DNA from: an uncultured Neomegalonema sp.
GTDB lineage: Bacteria > Pseudomonadota > Alphaproteobacteria > Rhodobacterales > Rhodobacteraceae
Direction of reading: 5' to 3'
Assembly: GCA_937948985.1 (NCBI GenBank)
Contig: CALFAK010000066.1
Location: 1 to 64,000, forward strand
DNA length: 64,000 nt
Each line of letters begins with the position of its first letter. The first letter of the stretch is position 1. Positions 33,746-42,737 of the stretch are shown one piece after another. The notes beneath the pieces are model-generated. The model ran no database searches, was not told the origin of the DNA, and saw only the letters and a program-made list of their open reading frames with translations. The position numbers and the translations under genes are program-made.

Positions 33746-34300
33746 TCACTCTTTCAAATATTTGACCGCGATTTCGGCCATCCGTTCGGCCCCCAGAATC
33801 GGTGGCATCAGGCTGACGGTCTCGCCTTGCGCATCCAGCAGATAGACAAAGCTGCCATGCGCGTAGATCGGCCCTTCAATATCTTCAGCGATTTGCTCAC
33901 TTTCAACGCGATAGGCCTTTCGCGCCGCCGCCAACGAATCCTCTGACCCGGTCAATGCGATCATCTGAGGATGCATATCCGGTGCCGCCTCACGCAGCGC
34001 ATCGGGAGTATCCCGTGCAGGGTCGACCGTGATCAACACGGGTCGCACTTCAAGCCCTTGTTCCGCAAGCAAGTCCACCGTATCCGCCATACGTGGCACA
34101 ACAACCGAGCATATCGCCTGACACTGTGCATAACCAAAGAACAACAGTGACGGCGTGCCCTTCAAGCTCTCATCCGTCTGCGTTTTGCCATGCTGGTCGA
34201 TCAGCTCAAACGGCCCGCCCACCTTGAAAGGTAAGGGCGAACCCGCCATCGCTGCGCTGGCCATCGCCGTAATGCCCAAAGCAAGAATAATCCGGCGCAT
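33746..34300 (-). CDS. SCO1/SenC family protein (copper-binding thioredoxin fold)
   Basis: 184 residues with signal peptide (cleavage after AMA near 19). Thioredoxin-like fold with copper/redox cysteines C60 and C64 (CQAIC) and the distant histidine H147 (YAHGSF), the three ligands of Sco proteins. The usual proline after the second cysteine is replaced by Ser. Sco proteins deliver Cu to the CuA site of cytochrome oxidase, or reduce thiols. Its start shares one base with the stop of the upstream cysteine-rich protein gene (TGATG), making it the last gene of a three-gene operon. Confidence 0.88.
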   Translation of the reverse strand: MRRIILALGITAMASAAMAGSPLPFKVGGPFELIDQHGKTQTDESLKGTPSLLFFGYAQCQAICSVVVPRMADTVDLLAEQGLEVRPVLITVDPARDTPDALREAAPDMHPQMIALTGSEDSLAAARKAYRVESEQIAEDIEGPIYAHGSFVYLLDAQGETVSLMPPILGAERMAEIAVKYLKE

Positions 34301-34875
34301 CAATAATTGTCCTTGATGAACACGATATCCTCATCCGGTCCCAGACCAAGATAGCCACCCTCATCAATTTCCTCTTTGACGCGCGGATCACGACGGAACC
34401 ACGGGCCTTTACCCTTGGCATCGGGGTTTTTCTTGGCCCAATCTTTGGTCCATTTATTGGCTTTTTTCCACTCGCCGCCTTCCGCGCGAATCCACTGCAC
34501 CTGATACAGCTGCGCAGCCCCTTTCAGCGTTTCCTCATCGCCCACAAGCCAGCCGCGCACATCAATGGTTTTGCCGCAATGGGGTGCCAGATCGGCTACC
34601 GCGCCGTTGAAGGTGCTTTGCAGGTTCTTTTGCGGATAGACCAGCTTGCCGTTATCGGTGCGTAACAAGCCCAACTGACGCTTGCCATCGCCACAATTAG
34701 CGGGGCAATTTCCGGCAACTTCACAAAGAATATCAACGACTTTAGCACTAAAGCACGCCTTTTGCTGGCCAGAGAGATTCCAGCTCTTCGCTTCGCACTC
34801 CTCTGCGGCAGAAGCCGATGCCGATAAAAAGAAAGGCGCGGCGACAAGGGCCGCAATTATTGCAAGACTTCTCAT
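34300..34875 (-). CDS. Cysteine-rich secreted hypothetical protein
   Basis: 191 residues with a signal peptide (to about 24). The mature part has seven cysteines in the order CEAK, KACF, ILCEVAGNCPANCGDG, HCGKT, followed by a basic/Trp-rich C-terminal third (WKKANKWTKDWAKKNPDAKGKGPWFRRD). The cysteine pattern suggests a disulfide-bonded or metal-binding periplasmic protein. I do not recognise the family. It is coupled to the SCO gene by a one-base overlap and sits 2 nt after the stop of another secreted protein gene. Confidence 0.7.
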   Translation of the reverse strand: MRSLAIIAALVAAPFFLSASASAAEECEAKSWNLSGQQKACFSAKVVDILCEVAGNCPANCGDGKRQLGLLRTDNGKLVYPQKNLQSTFNGAVADLAPHCGKTIDVRGWLVGDEETLKGAAQLYQVQWIRAEGGEWKKANKWTKDWAKKNPDAKGKGPWFRRDPRVKEEIDEGGYLGLGPDEDIVFIKDNY

Positions 34876-34877
34876 GA

Positions 34878-35351
34878 CTATTCTACCGTTACCGCTTTGA
34901 TTTTCTTTTTCGGAATAGCGAAACCGGGGATCACGCCGTAATCTTCGTGCGTAAGGTTCGCAACACCGTCATTTGAGATCACTTCAGATACCACAAGGTA
35001 TTTCAAGCCATCACGCTCATACATCATGCCCTCGGCATTGATGGTGTCGTTTGTCAACTCCACAAAAGTATCGCCACCGGCGGAATTGTCATCGTCGGGC
35101 AGCTTGAGGACCATATAAACTTCACCGTCCTCGCCAAGTAGACCAACAGGAATACCCCCTGCAGCACACCAAAGTGCGCAAGTGTGATGCGCCGACCCGG
35201 TTACAGCCTCAGGCCCGCCCATGACGCCGGAGAAATAACACCATGTGTCAATCAACTCGCCTTTGATCTCGATTCTTTTGCCTTCAGACGCCAAGGCGAT
35301 ACCCGGCAACAAAGCCAGCCCCAACGCCAAAACCCTTGTTAATCCCGACAT
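34878..35351 (-). CDS. Secreted hypothetical protein with conserved cysteines
   Basis: 157 residues from ATG 35351, which follows GGAGGAAG; an earlier GTG (35372) would lengthen the signal region and is less likely. After the signal peptide (cleavage near ALA, 21) comes KGELIDTWCYFSGVMGG, then HHTCALWCAAGGIPVGLLGEDGEVYMVL. The Cys, His-His-x-Cys and Cys residues could bind a metal or heme-like cofactor. Similar short exported proteins with a C(x)nCAxxC-GxPxGLL pattern occur widely without a known function. It heads the operon with the cysteine-rich protein and SCO. Confidence 0.7.
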   Translation of the reverse strand: MSGLTRVLALGLALLPGIALASEGKRIEIKGELIDTWCYFSGVMGGPEAVTGSAHHTCALWCAAGGIPVGLLGEDGEVYMVLKLPDDDNSAGGDTFVELTNDTINAEGMMYERDGLKYLVVSEVISNDGVANLTHEDYGVIPGFAIPKKKIKAVTVE

Positions 35352-35457
35352 GTGCTTCCTCCATCTGTTCACTCTCAGGATGCACAGGCGCGGCAGGATG
35401 TCACATCACGTTTTCACGAAGCTTGAGAAATCGCCGTACGCGGCATAGGGATCGCGC

Positions 35458-36639
35458 ATGAAACAGCCTGAAAAATTCGACGCGATCATCCTCGGCGCCG
35501 GGGCTGCGGGCATGATGTGCGCCGCCATCGCGGGCACGCGGGGCAAGCGTGTGCTTCTGCTCGATCATGCGGATAAGCCGGGCAAGAAAATCCTCATCTC
35601 CGGCGGCGGGCGCTGCAACTTCACTAACATGCACTGCGCGCCGGAGAATTTCCTCTCGCAAAACCCGCATTTCTGCAAATCGGCACTAGCCCGCTACACC
35701 CAATACGACTTCCTCGACCTGATCGAAAAGCACCGCATCCCGTGGCATGAGAAAACACTGGGCCAACTGTTCTGCGACACCTCCGCACGCGAAGTTGTGG
35801 CGCTGCTGCTGGCCGAATGCGAGGCGGGCGGCGTGGACTTGCGCCTGTCGCATCAGATCGGCGAGATCACCCACGGCGACGGCTATTCCGTCAGCACAGA
35901 CAAAGACAGCTTCAGCGCCCCCGCCCTCGTGCTGGCCACGGGCAGCCTGTCGATCCCCAAGATGGGCGCGACCGGACTGGCCCATAAAATCGCCAAGCGC
36001 TTCGGCCTCCCCCTCACCGAGATCCGTCCAGGCCTTGTCCCCTTCACCTTCTCGGACGACGCCCTGAAAATGATGCAGCCCCTCAGCGGCTTGTCTCTCG
36101 ACTGCACCGTCGCATGTGAGGGCACGTCGTTCCGCGAGGCGATGCTGCTCACCCATCGCGGGCTATCAGGGCCCGCCATCCTGCAAATCTCCAGCTATTG
36201 GCGCGAGGGGCGGGAAATCACGCTCAACATCACCCCCGACACAAACGCAGCCGACGCCCTGATCCGCTTCAAACGCGAGCGCGGCAAGTCAGAGCCGAAA
36301 ACCGCCCTCACCACCCTCCTCCCCACCCGCCTCGCCAGCGCCTTCGCGGACACGCTGGGCGCCAAGCGCCTTGCCGACATGCCCGACAAAACCCTCACAG
36401 CACTGGGCGCACAGCTCAACGGCTGGCAACTGACGCCTTCTGGGACCGAAGGCTACGCAAAGGCCGAGGTAACGCTGGGCGGCATCGACACAGATGCGCT
36501 CAGCGCAAAGACAATGGAGGCCAAAGCCATGCCCGGCCTCTACGCCATCGGCGAGGCGGTGGATGTGACCGGATGGCTGGGCGGGTATAATTTTCAATGG
36601 GCATGGTCCAGCGGCTGGGCAGCCGGGCAGGCGATTTGA
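35458..36639 (+). CDS. HI0933/BaiN-type FAD-dependent oxidoreductase
   Basis: 393 residues. The FAD-binding Rossmann motif ILGAGAAGMMCA is at 11-22, followed by GGGRCNFTN at about 50-58 and the C-terminal FAD signature GYNFQWAWSSGWAAGQAI. This family (YhiN/HI0933/BaiN) includes flavoproteins of mostly unknown substrate; some act on rRNA-modification or steroid reduction. ATAGGGA precedes the ATG. It is followed after 11 bp by the YaiI-type gene. Confidence 0.88.
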   Translation: MKQPEKFDAIILGAGAAGMMCAAIAGTRGKRVLLLDHADKPGKKILISGGGRCNFTNMHCAPENFLSQNPHFCKSALARYTQYDFLDLIEKHRIPWHEKTLGQLFCDTSAREVVALLLAECEAGGVDLRLSHQIGEITHGDGYSVSTDKDSFSAPALVLATGSLSIPKMGATGLAHKIAKRFGLPLTEIRPGLVPFTFSDDALKMMQPLSGLSLDCTVACEGTSFREAMLLTHRGLSGPAILQISSYWREGREITLNITPDTNAADALIRFKRERGKSEPKTALTTLLPTRLASAFADTLGAKRLADMPDKTLTALGAQLNGWQLTPSGTEGYAKAEVTLGGIDTDALSAKTMEAKAMPGLYAIGEAVDVTGWLGGYNFQWAWSSGWAAGQAI

Positions 36640-36650
36640 AGGAGCGACCC

Positions 36651-37103
36651 ATGACAAAACTCTATATCGACGCAGATGCCTGCCCCGTCAAAGAAGAAGC
36701 CCTGCGCGTTGCCGACAGGCACGGCGTGGAGGTTTTCATCGTCAGCAATGGCGGCATCCGCCCCAACCCGCACCCGTTGGTCCAGACAGTCGTCGTACCG
36801 GACGGCCCGGACATCGCCGACACCTGGATCGCCGAGCGCATCGGTGCGGGCGACATCTGCGTAACCTCAGACATCCCGCTGGCAGACCGCTGCATCACGG
36901 CGGGTGGGGCGGTTATCAAGCCCAATGGCGAGGAACTCAGCCACGCCAACATCGGCAACATTCTCGCCATGCGCGACCTGATGACCGACATGCGCGCCGC
37001 CAATCCGCTGGGCGCAGGCGGCGGCAACAAGCCGTTCTCGAAGGCGGACCGGTCAAATTTTTTGAATAAGCTGGAGGTTATGGTGCGCAAGGCGAAGGGG
37101 TGA
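36651..37103 (+). CDS. YaiI/YqxD family protein (UPF0178, DUF188)
   Basis: 150 residues from ATG 36651, 6 nt after AAGGAG. Matches the family throughout: LYIDADACPVKEEALRVADRHG, VTSDIPLADRCITAGGAVIKPNGE, and GGGNKPFSKADRSNFLNKLE. A PIN-like nuclease fold has been proposed for this family; no function is proven. Probably co-transcribed with the flavoprotein gene upstream. Confidence 0.92.
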   Translation: MTKLYIDADACPVKEEALRVADRHGVEVFIVSNGGIRPNPHPLVQTVVVPDGPDIADTWIAERIGAGDICVTSDIPLADRCITAGGAVIKPNGEELSHANIGNILAMRDLMTDMRAANPLGAGGGNKPFSKADRSNFLNKLEVMVRKAKG

Positions 37104-37126
37104 AAACCTTACTTAGCGTGGCTTTT

Positions 37127-37223
37127 CTCGGTCACGCGACCGACCGAGGCTGGGAGTAGACTGCGCTTCGCGCAGAACGCGCCCTCTCGTGGGGCGGTCG
37201 GTCGCGTGTCGGTGCTGCGCACC
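37127..37223. repeat. Densely palindromic intergenic block
   Basis: Between two convergent genes. A 13-bp perfect inverted repeat, ACGCGACCGACCG (37134-37146) and CGGTCGGTCGCGT (37195-37207), encloses a hairpin CTGCGC-TTC-GCGCAG (37161-37175). The left arm can alternatively fold as CTCGGTC/GACCGAG (37127-37133/37142-37148), and GGTGC-TGC-GCACC (37211-37223) follows on the right. No U-runs suit a standard terminator. It may be a dispersed repeat element or a structured 3' end. Confidence 0.6.
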
Positions 37224-37239
37224 TCCGGAAAAGAAAATC

Positions 37240-38421
37240 TCAAGCCTTCGCATACGGGTCCATCAACCGCTGATGCTCGTCCAGTGCAAACCGGTCCGTC
37301 ATCCCCGCGATATAATCCGCCACCACCCGCGCCTGCACGGCACGCTCCGCGCCCTTGGCGTGGCGCGACCAATCATCAGGCAATAGGCCCGGATCATCCA
37401 GCAGCACAGGAAACATATCCTCAATCACCCGCTGCGCCTTGCCCATCATCCGGTTAACCCGGTAGTGGCGATACATCCGCGCGAACAGGAAAGCCCTGAT
37501 CGCCTTCACCCCCTCATTCAGCCCGTCCGAGAACGCACATAGCGGCGCATCATGCGCCCGCACCGCTTCCGCTGTTTCAGGGGCCAGCGCCGCAATCCGC
37601 AGCTCCGTCTCGGCCAACATATCCGCCACCATCACCGAGAACAGCCGCCGCAGCGCTTCATGTATCCGGCGCGGCTCTTCCACCCCGCCATGTTGCGCAT
37701 CAACATCACGGATAATCGGCCCGATCAGCGGCAGTTCGGCCACCTCATCCAGTGTAAAGAAACCGGCACGCAAGCCGTCATCAAGATCGTGATTGTTATA
37801 AGCAATATCATCCGCCAGCGCCGCAATCTGCGCCTCCAGACTCGCATGAGTGCCAAGCTCCAAGTCGCTCAACAGATGCGCCTCGCGGATCGCAAAGGGC
37901 AGCGCATCAAGCGTCACCCCGCCCGCCAGCAGCGGCCCGTTATGCTTGACCAGCCCCTCCAACGTCTCCCAAGTCAGGTTCAGCCCGTCAAACCGCGCAT
38001 AGCGTTGCTCCAGCTTCGTGACAACGCGCAAGGCTTGGGCGTTGTGATCGAACCCCTGAAAATCCCGCATCAGCGTGTTCAGCGCAATCTCCCCCGCATG
38101 GCCGAACGGCGTGTGCCCCAGATCATGCGCCAGCGCCACCGCCTCTGCCAAATCCTCATTCAGCCGCAACGTCCGCGCCGCCGAGCGCGCAATCTGCGCC
38201 ACTTCCAACGAATGTGTCAGGCGGGTGCGGTAATAATCACCTTCATGCGCCACAAACACCTGCGTCTTGTGCATCAGGCGACGGAATGCGCTGGAATGCA
38301 GAATGCGGTCCCGGTCCCGCTGATGCGGCGAGCGGTGTGCGCTCTCGTTTTCATCCACGACCCGTCCACGGGTTTTCAACGGATTGACCGCATATGGTTT
38401 CAGATGGGCGGCTTCGATCAT
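37240..38421 (-). CDS. dgt: Deoxyguanosinetriphosphate triphosphohydrolase-like protein
   Basis: 393 residues from ATG 38421; earlier in-frame starts to 38520 run into the divergent erpA promoter. An HD-domain metal enzyme that removes triphosphate from dNTPs. Metal site: H70 (RTRLTHSLEVAQIAR) and H99-D100 in LAHDLGHTPFGHAGE, plus the later DDIAYNNHDLDDG aspartate. The N-terminal RGRVVDENESAHRSPHQRDRDRILHSSAFRRL is the hallmark of the dGTPase type 2 group common in alphaproteobacteria. 67 bp separate it from the divergent erpA gene. Confidence 0.92.
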   Translation of the reverse strand: MIEAAHLKPYAVNPLKTRGRVVDENESAHRSPHQRDRDRILHSSAFRRLMHKTQVFVAHEGDYYRTRLTHSLEVAQIARSAARTLRLNEDLAEAVALAHDLGHTPFGHAGEIALNTLMRDFQGFDHNAQALRVVTKLEQRYARFDGLNLTWETLEGLVKHNGPLLAGGVTLDALPFAIREAHLLSDLELGTHASLEAQIAALADDIAYNNHDLDDGLRAGFFTLDEVAELPLIGPIIRDVDAQHGGVEEPRRIHEALRRLFSVMVADMLAETELRIAALAPETAEAVRAHDAPLCAFSDGLNEGVKAIRAFLFARMYRHYRVNRMMGKAQRVIEDMFPVLLDDPGLLPDDWSRHAKGAERAVQARVVADYIAGMTDRFALDEHQRLMDPYAKA

Positions 38422-38488
38422 GGTATCCCTTGCGCTTGGGGTCAGCGTGACTACTTTGAGTGTAATGCAGTTTCGGAGGAAGCGCGAT

Positions 38489-38836
38489 ATGGACGGATCA
38501 ACAATCTCAGCGGGCGGCATCGGCGTGACCGAGGCGGCATTTGCGCAATTATCCGAGATTCTGGATGGCGCACAGACAGAGAAATTTCTCCGCGTGGCCG
38601 TACTGGGCGGCGGGTGCTCCGGTTTTCAGTATAAATTCGACCTCGACGATGCCACGGCGGACGATGATGTCATAATCGAAAAAGCGGGCATACGTGTTGC
38701 GGTGGACTCAATCTCGCAACCGTTTCTTGAGGGCGCGGTGATCGACTATAAGAACGAGCTGATCGGCGCACATTTCGCTATTGAAAACCCCAACGCCACC
38801 AGCTCTTGCGGCTGCGGAACCAGCTTTTCGATGTGA
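38489..38836 (+). CDS. erpA: ErpA/IscA-type iron-sulfur cluster insertion protein
   Basis: 115 residues from ATG 38489, which follows GGAGGA by 8 nt. A-type carrier that hands Fe-S clusters to target enzymes. The three invariant cysteines are C43 (GGGCSGFQY), C107 and C109 (SSCGCGTSF). The central LEGAVIDYKNELIGAHFAIENPN is family-typical. It is divergent from dgt; in many alphaproteobacteria these two genes are neighbours. Confidence 0.92.
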   Translation: MDGSTISAGGIGVTEAAFAQLSEILDGAQTEKFLRVAVLGGGCSGFQYKFDLDDATADDDVIIEKAGIRVAVDSISQPFLEGAVIDYKNELIGAHFAIENPNATSSCGCGTSFSM

Positions 38837-38840
38837 CCAT

Positions 38841-38872
38841 AAAAAAATCCGCCCCGGTTTCCCGGAGCGGAT
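38841..38872 (-). terminator. Intrinsic terminator after aqpZ, possibly shared with erpA
   Basis: On the minus strand, an 11-bp stem with one mismatch (ATCCGCTCCGG and CCGGGGCGGAT, 4-nt loop) is followed by seven T. It lies 90 bp after the aqpZ stop and 5 bp after the convergent erpA stop, so the hairpin may serve both transcripts, though only the minus strand has the U-run. Confidence 0.85.
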
Positions 38873-38962
38873 CATTAAACACTTACACAGATACTCGTAA
38901 CTTACTCACTCATAAACCATTTTAACCACTAACATCGTGATCTGGGTCACTGCCTACGGGCT

Positions 38963-39655
38963 TTAGCCCGCACTAACAGTCTCATCACCCAAAAGACCCA
39001 TTTTGAACAGCACGCCAGCAGCCGCAGCACCAAGAGCGGGTGCAACGATGAACAACCACAGTTGAGCAAGAGCTTGACCGCTGCCCGAGAAGATTGCCGG
39101 GCCGATCGAACGTGCAGGATTAACCGAAACGCCGGTAATCATGATGCCGAACAGGTGGATCACAACGAGCGCAAGACCAATCGCAAGACCGGCATGTGCG
39201 CCGCCAGCGCCAGCATTATTCGACGTGGAACCAAGGATCACGACGAGGAACAGGAAGGTCGCTACAAGCTCAAAAACAAACGCGGATACAAGGCCATACT
39301 CGCCAAGATACCCTTCGCCCCAACCATTCGTGCCACCGACTTTACCGAAGATAATCAGCAGCAGAAGCGCACCGGCACAAGCACCTGCGATCTGGGCAAT
39401 CCAGTAGCGGATCATCTGAGCGGTCGTCATCCGGCCCGCGAGCATTGCACCAAGGCTAACCGCAGGGTTGATGTGACAGCCCGAAATCGGACCGATACCA
39501 TAAGCCATGCCAATCAGCGCAAGTCCGAATGCAAAGCTGATTCCGACAACACCTGCGATATTATCAGCGCCGGCTCCGATGGCCATCGCCGTGCCACAGC
39601 CAAACAAGACCAGCGTTAGTGTACCGATAAATTCGGCAATCATCTCTCTCGACAT
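38963..39655 (-). CDS. aqpZ: Aquaporin Z (MIP family water channel)
   Basis: 230 residues with six membrane helices and the two half-helix pore motifs, GCHINPAVSLGA (about 61-72) and VSVNPARSIGPA (about 185-196). The arginine after the second NPA and the H/F-type selectivity pattern fit a water-selective channel rather than a glycerol facilitator. The 198-bp upstream gap to rarA probably contains its promoter, but no clear -35/-10 pair stands out. It ends with a good terminator. Confidence 0.93.
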   Translation of the reverse strand: MSREMIAEFIGTLTLVLFGCGTAMAIGAGADNIAGVVGISFAFGLALIGMAYGIGPISGCHINPAVSLGAMLAGRMTTAQMIRYWIAQIAGACAGALLLLIIFGKVGGTNGWGEGYLGEYGLVSAFVFELVATFLFLVVILGSTSNNAGAGGAHAGLAIGLALVVIHLFGIMITGVSVNPARSIGPAIFSGSGQALAQLWLFIVAPALGAAAAGVLFKMGLLGDETVSAG

Positions 39656-39853
39656 TTCAATCCCTCAAAAATTGTTACCACGTACGGTGAAGTAGCAATT
39701 CTAGTACCAAGGAAGAAAATACTGCCTGTTCTCTAAAGATTCACAGTTAAGCGTTGATTAAGGACTTTTACCTGTACATTAAACTACTTAAGATTGAGTT
39801 CTTTCGCAAATTGAGACACTGTTTGAGCGGTCAAGTTGTTAAAAACGCATATA

Positions 39854-41155
39854 TCAGATCAACCGCTTGGCACGCAGTTTTTGCCAATAATCGAGTCGCT
39901 TCTTAAGTTCACGCTCAAAACCGCGCTCGACCGGATCATAAAACCGCGTCCGGCCCATGCTTTCGGGAAAATAGTCGTCACCGGAAAACGCATCCGGTTG
40001 ATCGTGGTCATAGGCATAACCGTCGCCATAGCCCAATTCCTTCATCATCTTCGTCGGCGCGTTCAGGATGTGCATCGGCGGGTCGAGCGATCCCGTCTCC
40101 TTCGCCGCCCGCATCGCCGCTTTATAGGCCGCGTATGCCGCGTTCGATTTCGGCGCGGTGGCGACATAGACCACCGCTTGCGCAATCGCCAGTTCCCCTT
40201 CGGGCGAGCCGAGGAAATCGTAAGTATCTTTCGCCGCCAGTGCCTGTTTCAACGCTTCGGGGTCCGCGAGGCCAATATCCTCAACCGCCATCCGCACGAC
40301 CCGCCGAACGATATAAAGCGGATCCTCGCCCCCCTGTAGCATCCGCGCCAGCCAGTAAAGCGCCGCATCAGGGTCAGACCCCCGCACCGATTTATGCAGC
40401 GCCGAGATCAGATTATAGTGCCCCTCGCGCCCCTTGTCGTAGATCGGCGCACGCCGGGCGAGGGTTTTCGCCAGCGCCTCCGGCGTCAGCGGCTCGACTC
40501 CATGCGAGGCAAACAACTCCTCTGCCAGATTGAGCAAAAACCGCCCGTCCCCGTCGGCCATCGCGATCAGCGCATCCCGCGCCTCTGGTGTCAGCGGCAA
40601 AGCACGCTCGGCTTCTTCCGCCCGCACCAATAATGCCTCCAACGCCGCCGCATCAAGGCGTTGAAGCACCAAAACCTGCGAGCGGCTCAACACAGCCGAG
40701 TTCAATTCAAAAGACGGGTTCTCGGTCGTTGCCCCGATCAGGATGATCGAGCCATCCTCCATATGCGGTAGAAAGCTGTCCTGCTGTGCGCGGTTGAAGC
40801 GATGGATTTCATCCACGAACAACAGCGTCCCCTGCCCAACCGCCCGGCGCCCCTTAGCGGCCTCGAACACTTTGCGCAGGTCGGCAACGCCCGTGAAGAT
40901 CGCACTGATTTGCTCAAAATGCAGATCACTCGCATCGGCCAGCAACCGCGCGATAGTTGTCTTGCCCACCCCCGGTGGCCCCCACAGGATCGCCGAGCTT
41001 AACCGCCGCTCCGCGACCATCCGGCCCAGCGGTGCATCCGGGGCAAGCAAATGATCCTGCCCGATTACCTCATCCAGTGCGCGGGGGCGCAACCTGTCCG
41101 CCAAAGGCCGAGGCGCACCATCGGCTAATCCGGCGGCGCCGAACAAATCACTCAT
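39854..41155 (-). CDS. rarA: Replication-associated recombination protein A
   Basis: 433 residues; AAA+ ATPase of the MgsA/WRNIP1 family that acts at stalled replication forks. Walker A GPPGVGKTT at 59-67, Walker B LLFVDEIHR with D115-E116, sensor 1 in IGATTENPSF, and the C-terminal family segment KSVRGSDPDAALYWLARML. Length normal. The ATG overlaps the stop of the upstream protease gene by 4 nt (ATGA), giving a coupled degQ-rarA unit. Confidence 0.93.
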   Translation of the reverse strand: MSDLFGAAGLADGAPRPLADRLRPRALDEVIGQDHLLAPDAPLGRMVAERRLSSAILWGPPGVGKTTIARLLADASDLHFEQISAIFTGVADLRKVFEAAKGRRAVGQGTLLFVDEIHRFNRAQQDSFLPHMEDGSIILIGATTENPSFELNSAVLSRSQVLVLQRLDAAALEALLVRAEEAERALPLTPEARDALIAMADGDGRFLLNLAEELFASHGVEPLTPEALAKTLARRAPIYDKGREGHYNLISALHKSVRGSDPDAALYWLARMLQGGEDPLYIVRRVVRMAVEDIGLADPEALKQALAAKDTYDFLGSPEGELAIAQAVVYVATAPKSNAAYAAYKAAMRAAKETGSLDPPMHILNAPTKMMKELGYGDGYAYDHDQPDAFSGDDYFPESMGRTRFYDPVERGFERELKKRLDYWQKLRAKRLI

Positions 41156-42582
41156 CCGCGCGTGTTGAGCCGCAACAGCCGCCCGCCCCGCTCAATCGCA
41201 ATGCGCCATTCGCCCGCCGCCGTGGACAACGCAAATTCGACATCACTGACCAATGAGATTGTCGTATCGTTAATCTCACGGATCAAATCACCGGGACGGA
41301 TACCGTAACGCGCCGCGATGCCCCGCTGAACCTCCGTCACGATGACGCCATCCAGCATTGGATCAAGCCCTGTTTCCTGCGCAAGTGCCGGATTGATGTT
41401 GGCAATAACGGCGCCGCTGAACGGATTACGCCCGGCAATCTCAGACAAATCACGCGGCGGATCTTCCGGTGCCGTCATCAACAGCACATTCGCCTGCCTT
41501 TGCGCGCCCTCCCGCAAATAACTGATCGGCAGCGCCTCACCCAAACGGCCCGTGCCAAGACGATAATTGAGCGATGCAATGTCCGAGACGGGCAACCCCT
41601 CAACATCAAGGACGATATCACCCGCCTGCAAACCCGCATCAACAAACGCGCTACGCGGGTGGATACTCGACAGGATCACGCCATTGGGCAGCGGCAGGCC
41701 AAGCGATTCCGCAATTTCTTGCGTCACAGGCTGACCATCAACACCCGGCCATGCCCGCGCAACCGTGGCACTGCCTGTCGCCGCACTCTCGACCGCTTGT
41801 CTGGCGAGATCCGCAGGGATCGCAAAGCCGATGCCGTTAGAACCGCCCGAACGGCTGAGAATCATCGTGTTAATCCCCACCAGACGACCGCTCATATCCA
41901 CGAGCGCGCCGCCCGAATTGCCAGGATTGATCGCTGCATCCGTCTGAAGAAACACCTGTCCGTCATCCCCCGTGCGTGTTTGCGCGGAGATAATACCACT
42001 CGTCACGGTCTGCCCCACCCCGAACGGATTTCCGATGGCCAGAACCAAATCGCCAACCTCCATCGTGTCCGAGTCGCGAAACTCCAGGGTCGGCAGGCCG
42101 CTGGCCTCGACTTTCAGTACCGCAAGATCGGTCCGGTCATCCACCAACAACACACGCGCCTGAAACTCCCTGCGATCATTAAGCGCCACGGTAATTTCAT
42201 CCGCACCCTCAATCACATGCGCATTGGTCAGCACCACACCGCTCTCATGCACAATCACCCCTGATCCCAGTGAAGTCTCAGGCTTTGAAGGACGGTTAAG
42301 CCGCTGACCGAACAACATCTCGAAAACCGGATCGTTAAACCGCCGCGTCATGTGCGTTTTCGTGAAAATATTCGCCACAGCGGGCGCGGCGGAGTGCACC
42401 ACCGGAGCAAAAGAGAGCGAAATCTGTTGTTGAGACTGCGGCACGGAACTTTGCGGCAGCATGTAAAGCGGAACGGACTGTTCCGCGCCCGGCAACGATT
42501 GTTGTGCAATACCGGATCCGGCAACAAAAGCGCCCAAACCAACCAATGTCGCCAATGCCGCGCCAGTCACCAATTTCCGCAT
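41152..42582 (-). CDS. Deg-type periplasmic serine protease (trypsin domain plus two PDZ domains)
   Basis: 476 residues with an N-terminal signal sequence (to about 25). Catalytic triad: H122 (LTNAHVIEG), D152 (RTDLAVLKV), S223 (NPGNSGGALV). Two PDZ domains follow (about 275-360 and 385-465), so it belongs to the DegP/DegQ group of periplasmic quality-control proteases. AGGAGG precedes the ATG. Its promoter should lie in the 100 bp before it, downstream of the ribosomal operon terminator. Coupled to rarA. Confidence 0.92.
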   Translation of the reverse strand: MRKLVTGAALATLVGLGAFVAGSGIAQQSLPGAEQSVPLYMLPQSSVPQSQQQISLSFAPVVHSAAPAVANIFTKTHMTRRFNDPVFEMLFGQRLNRPSKPETSLGSGVIVHESGVVLTNAHVIEGADEITVALNDRREFQARVLLVDDRTDLAVLKVEASGLPTLEFRDSDTMEVGDLVLAIGNPFGVGQTVTSGIISAQTRTGDDGQVFLQTDAAINPGNSGGALVDMSGRLVGINTMILSRSGGSNGIGFAIPADLARQAVESAATGSATVARAWPGVDGQPVTQEIAESLGLPLPNGVILSSIHPRSAFVDAGLQAGDIVLDVEGLPVSDIASLNYRLGTGRLGEALPISYLREGAQRQANVLLMTAPEDPPRDLSEIAGRNPFSGAVIANINPALAQETGLDPMLDGVIVTEVQRGIAARYGIRPGDLIREINDTTISLVSDVEFALSTAAGEWRIAIERGGRLLRLNTRG

Positions 42583-42685
42583 CCGTGCCTCCTGAAGTCA
42601 TGTGTCGATATTCACATAATGCGTGGAACGACCTTTTGAAGATAATCCGTCGATCACAGGCTTTCAAATGTCACCGACTACAAAC

Positions 42686-42715
42686 AAAAAAGCGCCACCC
42701 GAGGGCAGCGCTTTT
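42686..42715 (-). terminator. Terminator of the ribosomal protein supercluster (after rplQ)
   Basis: Minus-strand stem AAAAGCGC/GCGCTTTT with an inner CCC/GGG pairing, ending in TTTTTT, 23 bp after the rplQ stop. It closes the long minus-strand ribosomal transcription unit. Confidence 0.9.
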
Positions 42716-42737
42716 GTAAATCGTAAGTGAGAGGAGA

